DNA of 47,892 nt from a virus. The notes under the pieces are model-generated. The model searched no databases. It saw only the letters and a list, made by a program, of their open reading frames with translations, and was not told where the DNA came from. The stretch lies in the IMG/VR virus record IMGVR_UViG_3300030098_006132, positions 1 to 47,892 of that record; one strand, written 5' to 3'. The translations under genes and the position numbers were made by a program. The first letter of the stretch is position 1. Each line of letters opens with the position of its first letter. Positions 16,307 through 25,382 of the stretch are shown piece by piece.

Positions 16307-16639
16307 ATGCAAAAGTTTTTAAAATTATACGTTTCTCAAGCCGATGAGACAGGAGGAGATAGATTAGTTGCTATTGACGGTATTTTGCAAGTGATACAAG
16401 CTAGTACTACTACCGTTACTATTAGTTACAACACAGGTATATCTGATACTGATGTTCTTACCATTACGCATGGTACTCTTGCCGCTAATTCGCATGAGAT
16501 GAGAGATTATATTGTAAACCAAATCGACAAGGCTCTACAAACGAGTTGGCAAACTCCAATTTATACTGTAGATGAAGTACTTCCAGACAATGTTGGAGGC
16601 ACAGCTCCTATTACCATTGTGGATATTTCGCTTGCTTAG
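16307..16639 (+). CDS. Single-gene transcription unit, small beta-rich protein (moron-like)
   Basis: The product has 110 residues from the ATG at 16307 (MQKFLKLYVSQADETGGDRL). The frame is open further upstream to 16253, but that start would lie inside the terminator stem and the promoter, so I reject it. The sequence is rich in Thr, Ile and Val with alternating strands (TTTVTISYNTG, DVLTITHGTLAA), helix IVNQIDKALQTSWQ and a strand-rich end. No catalytic motif, signal or membrane segment is seen. It may be a small capsid decoration or fibre protein. It has its own promoter box and is enclosed by terminators on both sides. Confidence 0.7.
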   Translation: MQKFLKLYVSQADETGGDRLVAIDGILQVIQASTTTVTISYNTGISDTDVLTITHGTLAANSHEMRDYIVNQIDKALQTSWQTPIYTVDEVLPDNVGGTAPITIVDISLA

Positions 16640-16664
16640 TATCTAATCTTATTAATGACTAAGA

Positions 16665-16694
16665 AGAGCACTCTAAAAGGTGCTCTTTTTTTTT
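16665..16694 (+). terminator. Rho-independent terminator downstream of the moron-like gene
   Basis: Stem AGAGCAC (16665-16671) / GTGCTCT (16680-16686) with an eight-base loop, then a run of T's to 16694. It is near-identical in plan and partly in sequence to the terminator at 16241 and, like it, is fused to a TATCTTTG box. Confidence 0.85.
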
Positions 16695-16696
16695 GT

Positions 16697-16704
16697 TATC
16701 TTTG
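16697..16704 (+). promoter_or_regulatory. Bacteroidetal -7 box before the neck/tail genes
   Basis: TATCTTTG lies immediately behind a terminator T-run and ends 16 bases before the ATG at 16721. It probably starts the transcript for the neck and tail genes from 16721 onward. Confidence 0.5.
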
Positions 16705-16720
16705 CATAAAGGGTTATTAA

Positions 16721-17443
16721 ATGATTAACGAGGTAAGAAACACAGTGATGGCGGTCTTGAATAAAGACAACAATGGTTATGTCACTCCCGAAGAGTTTAA
16801 CCTATTTGCCAGACAAGCACAATTAGAGTTATTTGAAGAGTATTTTTATGACTACAGCAGGTCTGTAGTTTTAAGAAACAACAGAAGATATAATAGCGGA
16901 TATAGTGATATTCCTAAGCAAACAGAAGAGGTCATAGACACTTTTACTTTGGAATCTACCGCCTTGTCTTATGCAGGGGGTGTATTTACTTTACCATCAG
17001 ATTGGTACACTATCAATGCAATACGATATAATAGCCTTAACGTAGAGAGGGTGTCACAAACGAAAATCCTTAACCTTATTAACTCACACCTTACTACACC
17101 AACTACTACATACCCTGCGTATTTTCAAAATGGAGCTTCTTCTACAGCTACGGGAAACACTATTACCGTGTATCCTAATACTGGCACGGATGCCATTGTT
17201 GCGGGTGTGACAGCATTATATGTGAGATACCCTTTAAGTCCTAAATGGACCTATAGCACCGTAGGGGGTTCTCCCGTATTTAATCAATCGGCAGCAGACT
17301 ATCAAGACTTTGAACTGCCTGAATCGGATGCCCCTACTTTAGCATTAAAAATATTGCAGCTGGCAGGAGTCAACATACGTGAGCCTGAAGTGGTACAATA
17401 TGCGATGAATGAAGAATCTATTGAAGACCAAAAAGAAGGATAA
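16721..17443 (+). CDS. Probable neck/ring protein with an EF-hand-like loop
   Basis: The 240-residue protein starts MINEVRNTVMAVLNKDNNGY. Residues about 14-27 (NKDNNGYVTPEEFN) resemble a calcium-binding EF-hand loop followed by a helix (LFARQAQLELFEEYF). Proteins with this NGY.tP.EFN..a..Aq...fe.yf start occur, as I recall, among neck and ring proteins of crAss-like and related phages. The middle is beta-rich (NTITVYPNTG, VTALYVRYPLSP), the end helical and acidic. It lies in the head-to-tail junction gene group, so a connector role is likely. It overlaps the next gene by one base. Confidence 0.65.
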   Translation: MINEVRNTVMAVLNKDNNGYVTPEEFNLFARQAQLELFEEYFYDYSRSVVLRNNRRYNSGYSDIPKQTEEVIDTFTLESTALSYAGGVFTLPSDWYTINAIRYNSLNVERVSQTKILNLINSHLTTPTTTYPAYFQNGASSTATGNTITVYPNTGTDAIVAGVTALYVRYPLSPKWTYSTVGGSPVFNQSAADYQDFELPESDAPTLALKILQLAGVNIREPEVVQYAMNEESIEDQKEG

Positions 17444-18366
17444 TGGCGTATATAACTAACTATAAATATTACGAAAATGATGGCAATGTTCCTAAGGACG
17501 CTAATTGGGGCGAGTATCAATATGTTACGTTAAAAGATATTGTCAACAATTATATGTTGATGTATGTAGGGGAGGATAAGCTTGTTGATAATGTTAATAG
17601 ATATACGGTTCTGTTTCATGCCAAGAGAGGGATACAGGAAATAAATTACGATGCTTTAAATAATATAAAAGTATTAGAATTAGAAGTCGGAGATGACCTA
17701 AAATTTATTTTACCTCCCGACTATATAAACTATGTAAGAATATCGGTAGAAAACAATGGGGTTTTGTTCCCTTTACATTTAAACACTCAAGTAAATTATG
17801 CTAAAGAGTATTTGCAGGATAATAACGATGATTTTCTATTTGACCAAAATGGAGAGGTGTTAGAAGCAGAAAACTCTAAGCTAGACAGAAATCGCCTTGC
17901 AGGTCTTCCTAGACAACAGTATCTGGGAGAAGGAGATAGATATGGATATTGGGGGTGGTATATTGATGGATATTGGTATTTTGGGTATGGCATTGATGGA
18001 GGGAGAATGGGCCTCAATACTGAAAAAGCTAATGTCAACGATAATTTTAGAATAGATAAGAAGGCGGGGGTAATAAATTTTAGCTCAGGAGTAAAGAATA
18101 AAATGATTGTCATAGAGTATGTTTCTGATGGCATGGAGAATGGAGATGATGATAGCGTAGGAATAAATAAATTGGCTGAAGATTACCTATACAGCTACAT
18201 TTCTTGGTGTATATTAAATAGCAAAGTAAATATTCCTGAATACATTGTTAAAAGAACATCTAAAGAAAAGATGGCTAAGCTTAGAAATGCAAAAATAAGA
18301 TTAAGCAACTTACACTCTGGCAGGCTCCTTATGAACCTTAGAGGGCGTGATAAATGGATAAAGTAA
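17443..18366 (+). CDS. Probable tail/neck structural protein with an aromatic patch
   Basis: A 307-residue protein (MAYITNYKYYENDGNVPKDA). Residues 20-75 are helical (KDIVNNYMLMYVGEDKL), residues 80-105 strand-rich (ELEVGDDLKFILPPDYINYV), and residues 167-183 form a very aromatic Gly/Tyr/Trp stretch (YGYWGWYIDGYWYFGYG). The C-terminal half (KAGVINFSSGVKNKMIVIEY) resembles structural proteins of marine podovirus-type phages. It is coupled by a one-base overlap to the upstream ring candidate and is two bases from the next gene. A tail-tube or stabilising role is inferred from order. Confidence 0.6.
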   Translation: MAYITNYKYYENDGNVPKDANWGEYQYVTLKDIVNNYMLMYVGEDKLVDNVNRYTVLFHAKRGIQEINYDALNNIKVLELEVGDDLKFILPPDYINYVRISVENNGVLFPLHLNTQVNYAKEYLQDNNDDFLFDQNGEVLEAENSKLDRNRLAGLPRQQYLGEGDRYGYWGWYIDGYWYFGYGIDGGRMGLNTEKANVNDNFRIDKKAGVINFSSGVKNKMIVIEYVSDGMENGDDDSVGINKLAEDYLYSYISWCILNSKVNIPEYIVKRTSKEKMAKLRNAKIRLSNLHSGRLLMNLRGRDKWIK

Positions 18367-18367
18367 C

Positions 18368-21300
18368 ATGAGATTAAACAGGAGCTTTATTGCTGGCATA
18401 ATGAATAAAGACCTGGACGACAGGTTAATACCAGCAGGACAATATAGAGATGCTTTAAATGTCAGTGTAGGAACGTCAGAGAACTCTGATGTGGGGGCTG
18501 TAGAGAATACTCGTGGCAATGACAACGTGAGTAATCTAACTCTCGCTGCGGGAGCTAAATGTATTGGTGTTACTACAAATCCTGAAGAATTTAAAATATA
18601 TTGGTTTATTGCTTCTGATAGCAAGTGTTATATATATGAGTTCGATGAGCTCAATGACGTTATAGCTTTAGTATTAGAAGACGATAGGGCTGCTGGCAGT
18701 CAGGTGTTAAACCTACAGCTAGACTACCTTATTACAGGAGTCAACTATTACGATGGCTACCTGTATTGGACTGATGATTATAACCCTCCAAGAATGATAA
18801 ATGTCGGAAAGGCAAAGTTGCAGACACAAAACAACGGTGCCTCGTGGTTTGATGAAGACGACCTTAACCTTATTGTAAAGCCACCCCTCTCTGCGCCTTC
18901 TATAACTTTATTAAATACTGGCAACCAAGAAAATAATTTAGAAGAAAGATTTATTCAATTCGCATACCGATGGAAATATGAAGACGATACTTATAGTGCT
19001 CTCTCACCTTTTTCTGCTACTGCTTTTTACCCTGGCAATTACGCTGTGGATTATGTTGAACATATCAATGAGGCTATGGTCAACACTTATAACCGCGTTC
19101 AGGTAAATGTTGAAACGGGAGATGAGCTTGTCAAAGAAATTCAGGTAGTATTTAGAGATTCAGGGAAAGCCAACACCTATGTTATAGAAAATCTAAATAA
19201 AGAAAATTTAGCTTATGCTGACAATGATAATGCTAATTTGTTCTTCGACAACAACAAGATTTACGCTACTCTAGAGCCCACGCAGATAGCGAGGCTTTTT
19301 GATAATGTGCCTTTAAAAGCTAAAGCACAAGAGATTATAGGGCAGAGGTTAGTATTTGGGAACTATGTGCAGTTTAGAGACCTCACCAATGATGGGGATA
19401 GCATAGACCTTAACTACAGGCTAAAACTTAATAGTAGCGCAGCTGCGACACCTACCAATCCTATGCGTACTTTCCGTAGCGATAGAGACTACGAGATTGG
19501 CATTGCTTATCTTGATGATTATGGTAGGATGACTACGGTGCTTACAAATGTCGATGCTTTTTTAGGGACAAGAGGAAGCACTATATATATTCCTCCTGCT
19601 AATTCTATTACTGCTAATGACATTCAAGTAGAGATATCTAGTGTGCCCCCTGAATGGGCGACAAAATACAGGTTATTTATAAAACAGCAAAAGGGAGACT
19701 ATTATAATATCTTCCCCTTGTTTTACTTCCAAGATGGAGTGTATAGGTGGTTCAGACTTTCTGAGGCTGATAGAGATAAATTTGACATTGGAGATTATTT
19801 GATTTGTAAGTCAGATGCTAATGGTGCCACTCAGTCGGACACTGAATATAAAGTCTTAGATATCCAAGTTCAAGATAAAGATTTTTTAAGCGGGGGAGAA
19901 CCTGAAGGCTTGTATTTTAAAATAGGTGTAGATAATGGAGAGTTTAGTGAAGCAGACTTAGTTAATATTAGCAGTATGTCCAAAGGGGCAATAGGACCCA
20001 AAACTTCTAAATGGGCTGCGGGTAGTTTAGCGCCATTCCCTGAGTTTAACTCTTCGCTTTCTTTTTCATCCCTACCGTGGAAGCACTATCAAAATGTAGA
20101 AAGACCTATCCCTTATCCTAGAAATTCTAACAACCAAACATCTTTAGAAATAGTACCTCCTAGTAGCTCTCCTACGAGCAACATGTTTACTCAGGATAAA
20201 AGAATATATATCACTATTGTTGACCCAGGGACTAATAGCACTACAGCTAGATTTGATGCTACGGAATTAGATGGCACTAATTTAATTCAAGATGAGCCTG
20301 TTTCGAGTGCTCCTCAATCTATTCCTGGGTTGGGCAACTATAAGCTAAAGTTTGGCTCTACAACGGGATTTACTAAAGGGGATAGATGGGCAATAAATGT
20401 GCGAGCTAAATTAGCAATGGGCAACAAAACAGTAGATGGAGGAGTGTTTACTGAAGTGCGTCAAGGATGGAGTTCTACTCCTGCTTTTGGACAAGGGGGT
20501 TGGGCTATATTTCCTGACGATGACTGGGGTGTTAATGCTACTGATAGCTCTATTTCTGATAACACCAAGGATGGGAAAGATAGGCAAATTCAAGCAGGAG
20601 CAAAAATTAGAATTAATTTTGAAGAATCTAATCCAGCAGGGAGTGCTATTAATAATGGCACTCAAGAATGGGAGGCAAGTAAAACTTACGATAACATTGA
20701 AGAATGGTTTTATGAAGATGGCATTTGCCATCAATTTGAGCAAAAAGATGAAAATGGTAGTAATGTAGGATTTAAAAATGTTTTTTTTAGAAGATGCTAT
20801 GATTGGAGAACTAAAGATGTTGATAATGTAGGAATATGCAAAGCTACGATGCAGGGGTCAAATAGCGCTACACCTGTAAGGATGCTTATTCAAGGGGAAG
20901 GAAGATGGTCTAAAGATATTGGAGGGAAAAAAAGAAATATAATAGATATAAGATTTAGAATCATACAATCTGAAAACCCTCTTATATTTGAGACAGACCC
21001 TAAAGATGCAGATGTTGATATATTCCATGAAGCTTATAGAACCTTTAATATTACAGGAGGATACCATCAAGGAAATATTGCTAACCAAGCAGCGGGGGAA
21101 GTTGCTAAAGTTAGCCTTAATGATTTTTTAACTCCTGCATTTAATGTGCAGAACAATAACTTTAATGCCTACTGTTTTGGTAATGGCTTAGAGTCTAATA
21201 GAATAAAAGATGACTTTAATGCCGCTACTATAGAATATAGCCCACGAGTTAGCACTATAATTGAAGATTATAAGCAAGAAAGGAAAAAAGATTCTATAGC

Positions 21301-24043
21301 GTGGAGTTCTCCTACCAGTAGATTGTTAAATAGATTTAATGAATTTAATCTTTCTACAGCAAACTTTAAAGACTTAGATATATCGTTTGGTAGCATACAA
21401 AAATTATATTCACGAGACACTAACTTGGTAGTATTCCAAGAAGACAAGATATCGCAAGTACCGTGGAATAAAAATATATTAGTATCGGCATCGGGCTCTA
21501 TAGACATTACACAATCTTCTGATGTAGCAGGAACACAGATAAGCTATGCGGGAGAATATGGTATTAGCAACAACCCCGAATCTTTTGCTTCATGGGGTAA
21601 CACTTTGTATTTTACCGATGTGCGTAGAGGGTGTGTCCTCACGCTAGGGGGTAATGGTCTTTTTGAGATTAGCGGACAGGGGATGAGTGACTACTTTAAA
21701 GATTTATTTACTGACGACCCTCGAACATTTAACATAGGGTGTATTGACCCCTATAGTGAAAAATATGTGTTAGCACACACTGCTGATTCTTTGCCTTGTG
21801 AGTTTCAGGTAGAAAATTATGCAAGTGGCAATAGTATTATAAAAAATAACGCAGGTCAAAACTTTAACTTAAACATCACTGCTGATGTGGCGTGGGCAGT
21901 GAGCCTTGTAGACACAGGAGGAGGTACAGGATGGGCAACAGTAAGCCCTACTAGTGGTTCTGGAGATGGTGGTGTAAAAATTACATTGACTTCTAATGGC
22001 TCTACAAGTGCTCGGTCTATGACAGTAAGATTTACTGCGTGTTCTGTAAACACAGACCTTACACTACGACAAGAGGGGATTGCTTCCAAAATAGATAGAG
22101 AAATAGTTGTTATTACTAACCCTAAGGATGAAGGGTTATATAATAAGCCTGCATACGACTATGCTACCAATCCTGGCTCACCTATCGACATGGGAAATTA
22201 CATTTCGGGCACAGGCAATGTTAGAGACTTTGAAGGCTCTACTCATTATCCCCCTTCAGGAGGAGTGCCTACGCCAGGTGATGATGTAGAGATGCGTGGT
22301 CCTATTACAAGTAATAGCGGCTTAAATAAAAACTTTGAGGCAGGATTAAACAACAAGATGTACTATCTTGTTACCGACACAAGCTATGGTGTGGATGATA
22401 CTACAAGCCTTATAGCGGCAGCGAATCAGATAATTCCTGTATATGATGCTCTTACAGAATCGGAGCAGGCTACATTTACTTATAATAGACCATCCAACGA
22501 GACTTACCTTTACATGCTATGGGATTATACTGATAGCATAGATGCAGGAACTACAGGGACATCTAGTATGGAGCCACGAACATATAACGTAAACCTAAAT
22601 TATGGTGCCAATGTCGGTAAAGCATCCTTTGCCTATGATGCCAATAACACACCAAATAGGTTTGTCCTCAAATATAATAATGTCATTATATCAGACACAG
22701 GATATGTAGGCTTAAATAGTGCTGCCAACTACAACGCATTAATAGCAGCAGGGATTCCTACTTCGGAGATAAGCTTAGTGTCTCCCTATGATGGCACAGT
22801 AAATAATGGCATAGGAACTATAGAGTTCTCTAAATATTCATCGAGCATCACCACTGCTGAACTTACAGTGTATGCCCCTTTGGCTACAGAAGATGGATGG
22901 AGTGGTGGGGTGACAGCTGCCACCCTGACATCTTTCACCATATTTAATACAGGAAGAGATACCAGCGCATTAGCGTGTAGCGACACCGCTGCAACAACAT
23001 ATTATCACAATGGTGTGGCTGCGGACCCTGTAGCAGGAGATACCATATATACAGACTCTGCAGGAGCTACACTATTAGCGGGAGGTAATCTATATTACGC
23101 TTTAGGAACTGGAGTTAGCAATACTTGGGTGTATGTTGATAATAATGGAGTGGTATTAGAAAATGGTAGTTGTGCCTGTGCTGAGGTAGCCATACCTGTT
23201 ATAGACACTACCACTATAGAGCTTACCGAAGGAATGTTTATAAACTATGGGATTCAGGTTACTAATAATCCAACATCTTGGTCTATTATAAGTGGGTGCA
23301 ATAATTACACACTATATGGAGGCAGTGAAGGTGCCGTATTCTCAGGAACGCATTGTAAGGTAGCAGAGGCTAAGGTGGTGACTGTAGGAGCAAGAAATAC
23401 TGTACATAGTTGCTTTAGTGGTGCTACAGTAAGTCAACTATCAGGGTCATCAGATGCTACATTCTCTATATCGGGAGTTTGCATGGATGAACTTTTACCT
23501 GAAGGACTAAGCTTTGAAAATGGTGTTATTACAGGAACGCCTATGGAGTCGGGAGAATACTCTCTAACGATGACGGCAACGAACTGCTTTGGCACTAGCG
23601 TAGAAACAACGCTTACTATATCGGTAGACCCTGAAGGCTTGTTTAAATTTAAAATGGACGCTAATCAGCCTGAGGCTACAACGACAGCTGCGTGTGCTTT
23701 AACAGGTGTATATGACTTTTTCTTTCACAATGGAGATTTTGCATATCCTATATTAAATGATAGGGTGTTTACCATAACTGATAGCTTTGCGGACTTGAGG
23801 TCTCTTGAAGACCCTGTAGTTATTGAAGCTTCCACAGGCCATGTGTATGTAGCCTTCAATGGTCAGTCTAAGTGGTATCTCATGGACAACAACACTGTCA
23901 TAAAGATAGCTAGAGATGGCAGAGTGATAGATACCTATGAATGTATCGCGGGAACGACAAAAGTAACGGAAACAGGAGCAGGAGGATTTGCCCCAGGAAC
24001 AACGAAGACCACAGAGGGTGGCTCGAATAAAACATTAGAATAA
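18368..24043 (+). CDS. Large tail protein with BACON-like and Ig-like domains
   Basis: The product has 1,891 residues. The N-terminus (MNKDLDDRLIPAGQYRDALN, SENSDVGAVENTRGN; residues 13-57) is of a type I associate with tail/muzzle proteins of crAss-like and related phages. The first 1,100 residues are mixed strands with a propeller-like feel (YYDGYLYWTDDYNPPRMI). A BACON-like domain covers about 1150-1236 (TADVAWAVSLVDTGGG, ATVSPTSGSGDGGVKITL, ending DLTLRQEG). BACON domains are Bacteroidota-associated and thought to bind carbohydrate. A putative Ig (He_PIG) domain covers about 1690-1756 (LPEGLSFENGVITGTPMESG). The protein likely forms the tail's distal part and engages surface glycans. The domain calls are by pattern only. 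Confidence 0.75.
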   Translation: MRLNRSFIAGIMNKDLDDRLIPAGQYRDALNVSVGTSENSDVGAVENTRGNDNVSNLTLAAGAKCIGVTTNPEEFKIYWFIASDSKCYIYEFDELNDVIALVLEDDRAAGSQVLNLQLDYLITGVNYYDGYLYWTDDYNPPRMINVGKAKLQTQNNGASWFDEDDLNLIVKPPLSAPSITLLNTGNQENNLEERFIQFAYRWKYEDDTYSALSPFSATAFYPGNYAVDYVEHINEAMVNTYNRVQVNVETGDELVKEIQVVFRDSGKANTYVIENLNKENLAYADNDNANLFFDNNKIYATLEPTQIARLFDNVPLKAKAQEIIGQRLVFGNYVQFRDLTNDGDSIDLNYRLKLNSSAAATPTNPMRTFRSDRDYEIGIAYLDDYGRMTTVLTNVDAFLGTRGSTIYIPPANSITANDIQVEISSVPPEWATKYRLFIKQQKGDYYNIFPLFYFQDGVYRWFRLSEADRDKFDIGDYLICKSDANGATQSDTEYKVLDIQVQDKDFLSGGEPEGLYFKIGVDNGEFSEADLVNISSMSKGAIGPKTSKWAAGSLAPFPEFNSSLSFSSLPWKHYQNVERPIPYPRNSNNQTSLEIVPPSSSPTSNMFTQDKRIYITIVDPGTNSTTARFDATELDGTNLIQDEPVSSAPQSIPGLGNYKLKFGSTTGFTKGDRWAINVRAKLAMGNKTVDGGVFTEVRQGWSSTPAFGQGGWAIFPDDDWGVNATDSSISDNTKDGKDRQIQAGAKIRINFEESNPAGSAINNGTQEWEASKTYDNIEEWFYEDGICHQFEQKDENGSNVGFKNVFFRRCYDWRTKDVDNVGICKATMQGSNSATPVRMLIQGEGRWSKDIGGKKRNIIDIRFRIIQSENPLIFETDPKDADVDIFHEAYRTFNITGGYHQGNIANQAAGEVAKVSLNDFLTPAFNVQNNNFNAYCFGNGLESNRIKDDFNAATIEYSPRVSTIIEDYKQERKKDSIAWSSPTSRLLNRFNEFNLSTANFKDLDISFGSIQKLYSRDTNLVVFQEDKISQVPWNKNILVSASGSIDITQSSDVAGTQISYAGEYGISNNPESFASWGNTLYFTDVRRGCVLTLGGNGLFEISGQGMSDYFKDLFTDDPRTFNIGCIDPYSEKYVLAHTADSLPCEFQVENYASGNSIIKNNAGQNFNLNITADVAWAVSLVDTGGGTGWATVSPTSGSGDGGVKITLTSNGSTSARSMTVRFTACSVNTDLTLRQEGIASKIDREIVVITNPKDEGLYNKPAYDYATNPGSPIDMGNYISGTGNVRDFEGSTHYPPSGGVPTPGDDVEMRGPITSNSGLNKNFEAGLNNKMYYLVTDTSYGVDDTTSLIAAANQIIPVYDALTESEQATFTYNRPSNETYLYMLWDYTDSIDAGTTGTSSMEPRTYNVNLNYGANVGKASFAYDANNTPNRFVLKYNNVIISDTGYVGLNSAANYNALIAAGIPTSEISLVSPYDGTVNNGIGTIEFSKYSSSITTAELTVYAPLATEDGWSGGVTAATLTSFTIFNTGRDTSALACSDTAATTYYHNGVAADPVAGDTIYTDSAGATLLAGGNLYYALGTGVSNTWVYVDNNGVVLENGSCACAEVAIPVIDTTTIELTEGMFINYGIQVTNNPTSWSIISGCNNYTLYGGSEGAVFSGTHCKVAEAKVVTVGARNTVHSCFSGATVSQLSGSSDATFSISGVCMDELLPEGLSFENGVITGTPMESGEYSLTMTATNCFGTSVETTLTISVDPEGLFKFKMDANQPEATTTAACALTGVYDFFFHNGDFAYPILNDRVFTITDSFADLRSLEDPVVIEASTGHVYVAFNGQSKWYLMDNNTVIKIARDGRVIDTYECIAGTTKVTETGAGGFAPGTTKTTEGGSNKTLE

Positions 24044-24050
24044 AAAGTAT

Positions 24051-24058
24051 TAAATTTG
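24051..24058 (+). promoter_or_regulatory. Bacteroidetal -7 box with an almost absent leader
   Basis: TAAATTTG matches TAnnTTTG and ends four bases before the ATG at 24063, the same spacing as the box at 629. Transcription from it would yield a leaderless or near-leaderless mRNA. No -33 element is visible. Confidence 0.35.
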
Positions 24059-24062
24059 TGTT

Positions 24063-25382
24063 ATGACTAAAATTTCTCAATATACGGCAATGACCACTCT
24101 TCAGAGTGGAGACCTTATGGACATTTCTGAAGATTTAGGAGGTAGCTATGGTAGTAGGTCTATTACTTATGCCAACCTACTTACCAACCTAAATAGCGAC
24201 TTGGCAATACCTGCTTTTGGAGCGGCAAATCAGATGCCTTACATGAACCCTGGGGCTACAGACTTTATATATTCTGCTAACCTTACCTATGATGGTTCTA
24301 TTATGACAATAGTATCGCCACTTCTTATAAACACTAATAATGAGCTTAGGTTAGGTAGTAACACGGCAAACTATAATGCCCTAAAATCCCCTACAGGAAT
24401 GGGGTCAAACCTTACCTATACTTTACCATCGGCATATCCTACATCTACAGGACAAGTGCTATCGTCTACGACTACAGGAACGATGAGTTGGGCAAACAAC
24501 AGCGAGCCTGTTATGAAATATGTATCTTCAGAGGCAGAGCTTACTACTGCTCTTGCGGACTTCCAAGCAGCAGGCGAAGCAGGTATTGCAAAGCTAAATG
24601 GTAATATTACACTTACAGGAAACCTAACCCTAGACTTTTATACAGGCATTGAGATATGGGGTGGTAACAACCAAATTATTTGTGGGGCTAATAAAATTAT
24701 TGTTCAAGGTAGTAGAGGTGCATTTAGAGGGGTTAACTTTGCGGGCAACGTAACTATATCAGGAACAACCACAAATAGTCAAAACATTATAGAGATTAAC
24801 TCAGCGACCATGAGCAACTTTAGGTTCAATGAGTGTAACTTCAATGATGTGGTTGGAGGCAGTAGCCCTGCTAGTACAGCAGATTCTACATATCCTATAG
24901 TGATAACCGACACACAGGCGTACTTTAGATTCTACTTAGATGAGATTGGTATTGGCACAGCAGCAAGTGGTTCAACAAAACCTTATGGTCCTTTCTTAAT
25001 AAAGTGGAATGCAAGTGGCAAGTCAGGCGCAGCATTACTATTTAACGACTGGCACAACAGAAGCCCAGAACCTTTCTCTGAATCTACAAGATATCAGACG
25101 GCTAAAGATTCTATGGTCATCAAGATTGACAATGGTGCAGCATCACAGCCTAGCGTACAGAGGCAGTTTATTTATGACGAGAGCGTTACCCTTAACACTT
25201 CTAGTAGTATGACTCTTGATTTGTTTCCAACATTCTTTGGACCAACTACAAAGATAGCGGCAGTAAACCCTACATCGGCAGCGACATTTGGCAACCCTGG
25301 AGATATATTGATAAATGGTAGTGCTATCTATATGAAACATACAGGCATAGGCTCTGATACTAACTGGTCACAAATAAACTAA
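24063..25382 (+). CDS. Tail-surface protein with fibre anchor module and beta-helix
   Basis: The product has 439 residues. Residues 1-42 (TKISQYTAMTTLQSGDLMDI, SYGSRSITY) match the anchor module of the tail fibre at 1453. Residues about 45-155 resemble fibre shaft (LPSAYPTSTGQVLSSTTTG). Residues about 155-270 have repeated short strands of the parallel beta-helix kind (NGNITLTGNLTLDFYTGIEI, GNNQIICGANKIIVQG), like pectate-lyase-type tailspikes. The last 150 residues include a helix-poor region and a Ser/Thr-rich end. A second receptor-binding or capsule-interacting tail protein is plausible. Its TAA overlaps the next ATG by one base. Confidence 0.7.
   Translation: MTKISQYTAMTTLQSGDLMDISEDLGGSYGSRSITYANLLTNLNSDLAIPAFGAANQMPYMNPGATDFIYSANLTYDGSIMTIVSPLLINTNNELRLGSNTANYNALKSPTGMGSNLTYTLPSAYPTSTGQVLSSTTTGTMSWANNSEPVMKYVSSEAELTTALADFQAAGEAGIAKLNGNITLTGNLTLDFYTGIEIWGGNNQIICGANKIIVQGSRGAFRGVNFAGNVTISGTTTNSQNIIEINSATMSNFRFNECNFNDVVGGSSPASTADSTYPIVITDTQAYFRFYLDEIGIGTAASGSTKPYGPFLIKWNASGKSGAALLFNDWHNRSPEPFSESTRYQTAKDSMVIKIDNGAASQPSVQRQFIYDESVTLNTSSSMTLDLFPTFFGPTTKIAAVNPTSAATFGNPGDILINGSAIYMKHTGIGSDTNWSQIN

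Noticed and set aside
20436-20768. 110-codon rightward ORF within the 1,891-residue gene
   Set aside because: Out-of-frame shadow with no similarity or leader; the host gene is continuous and domain-bearing here.
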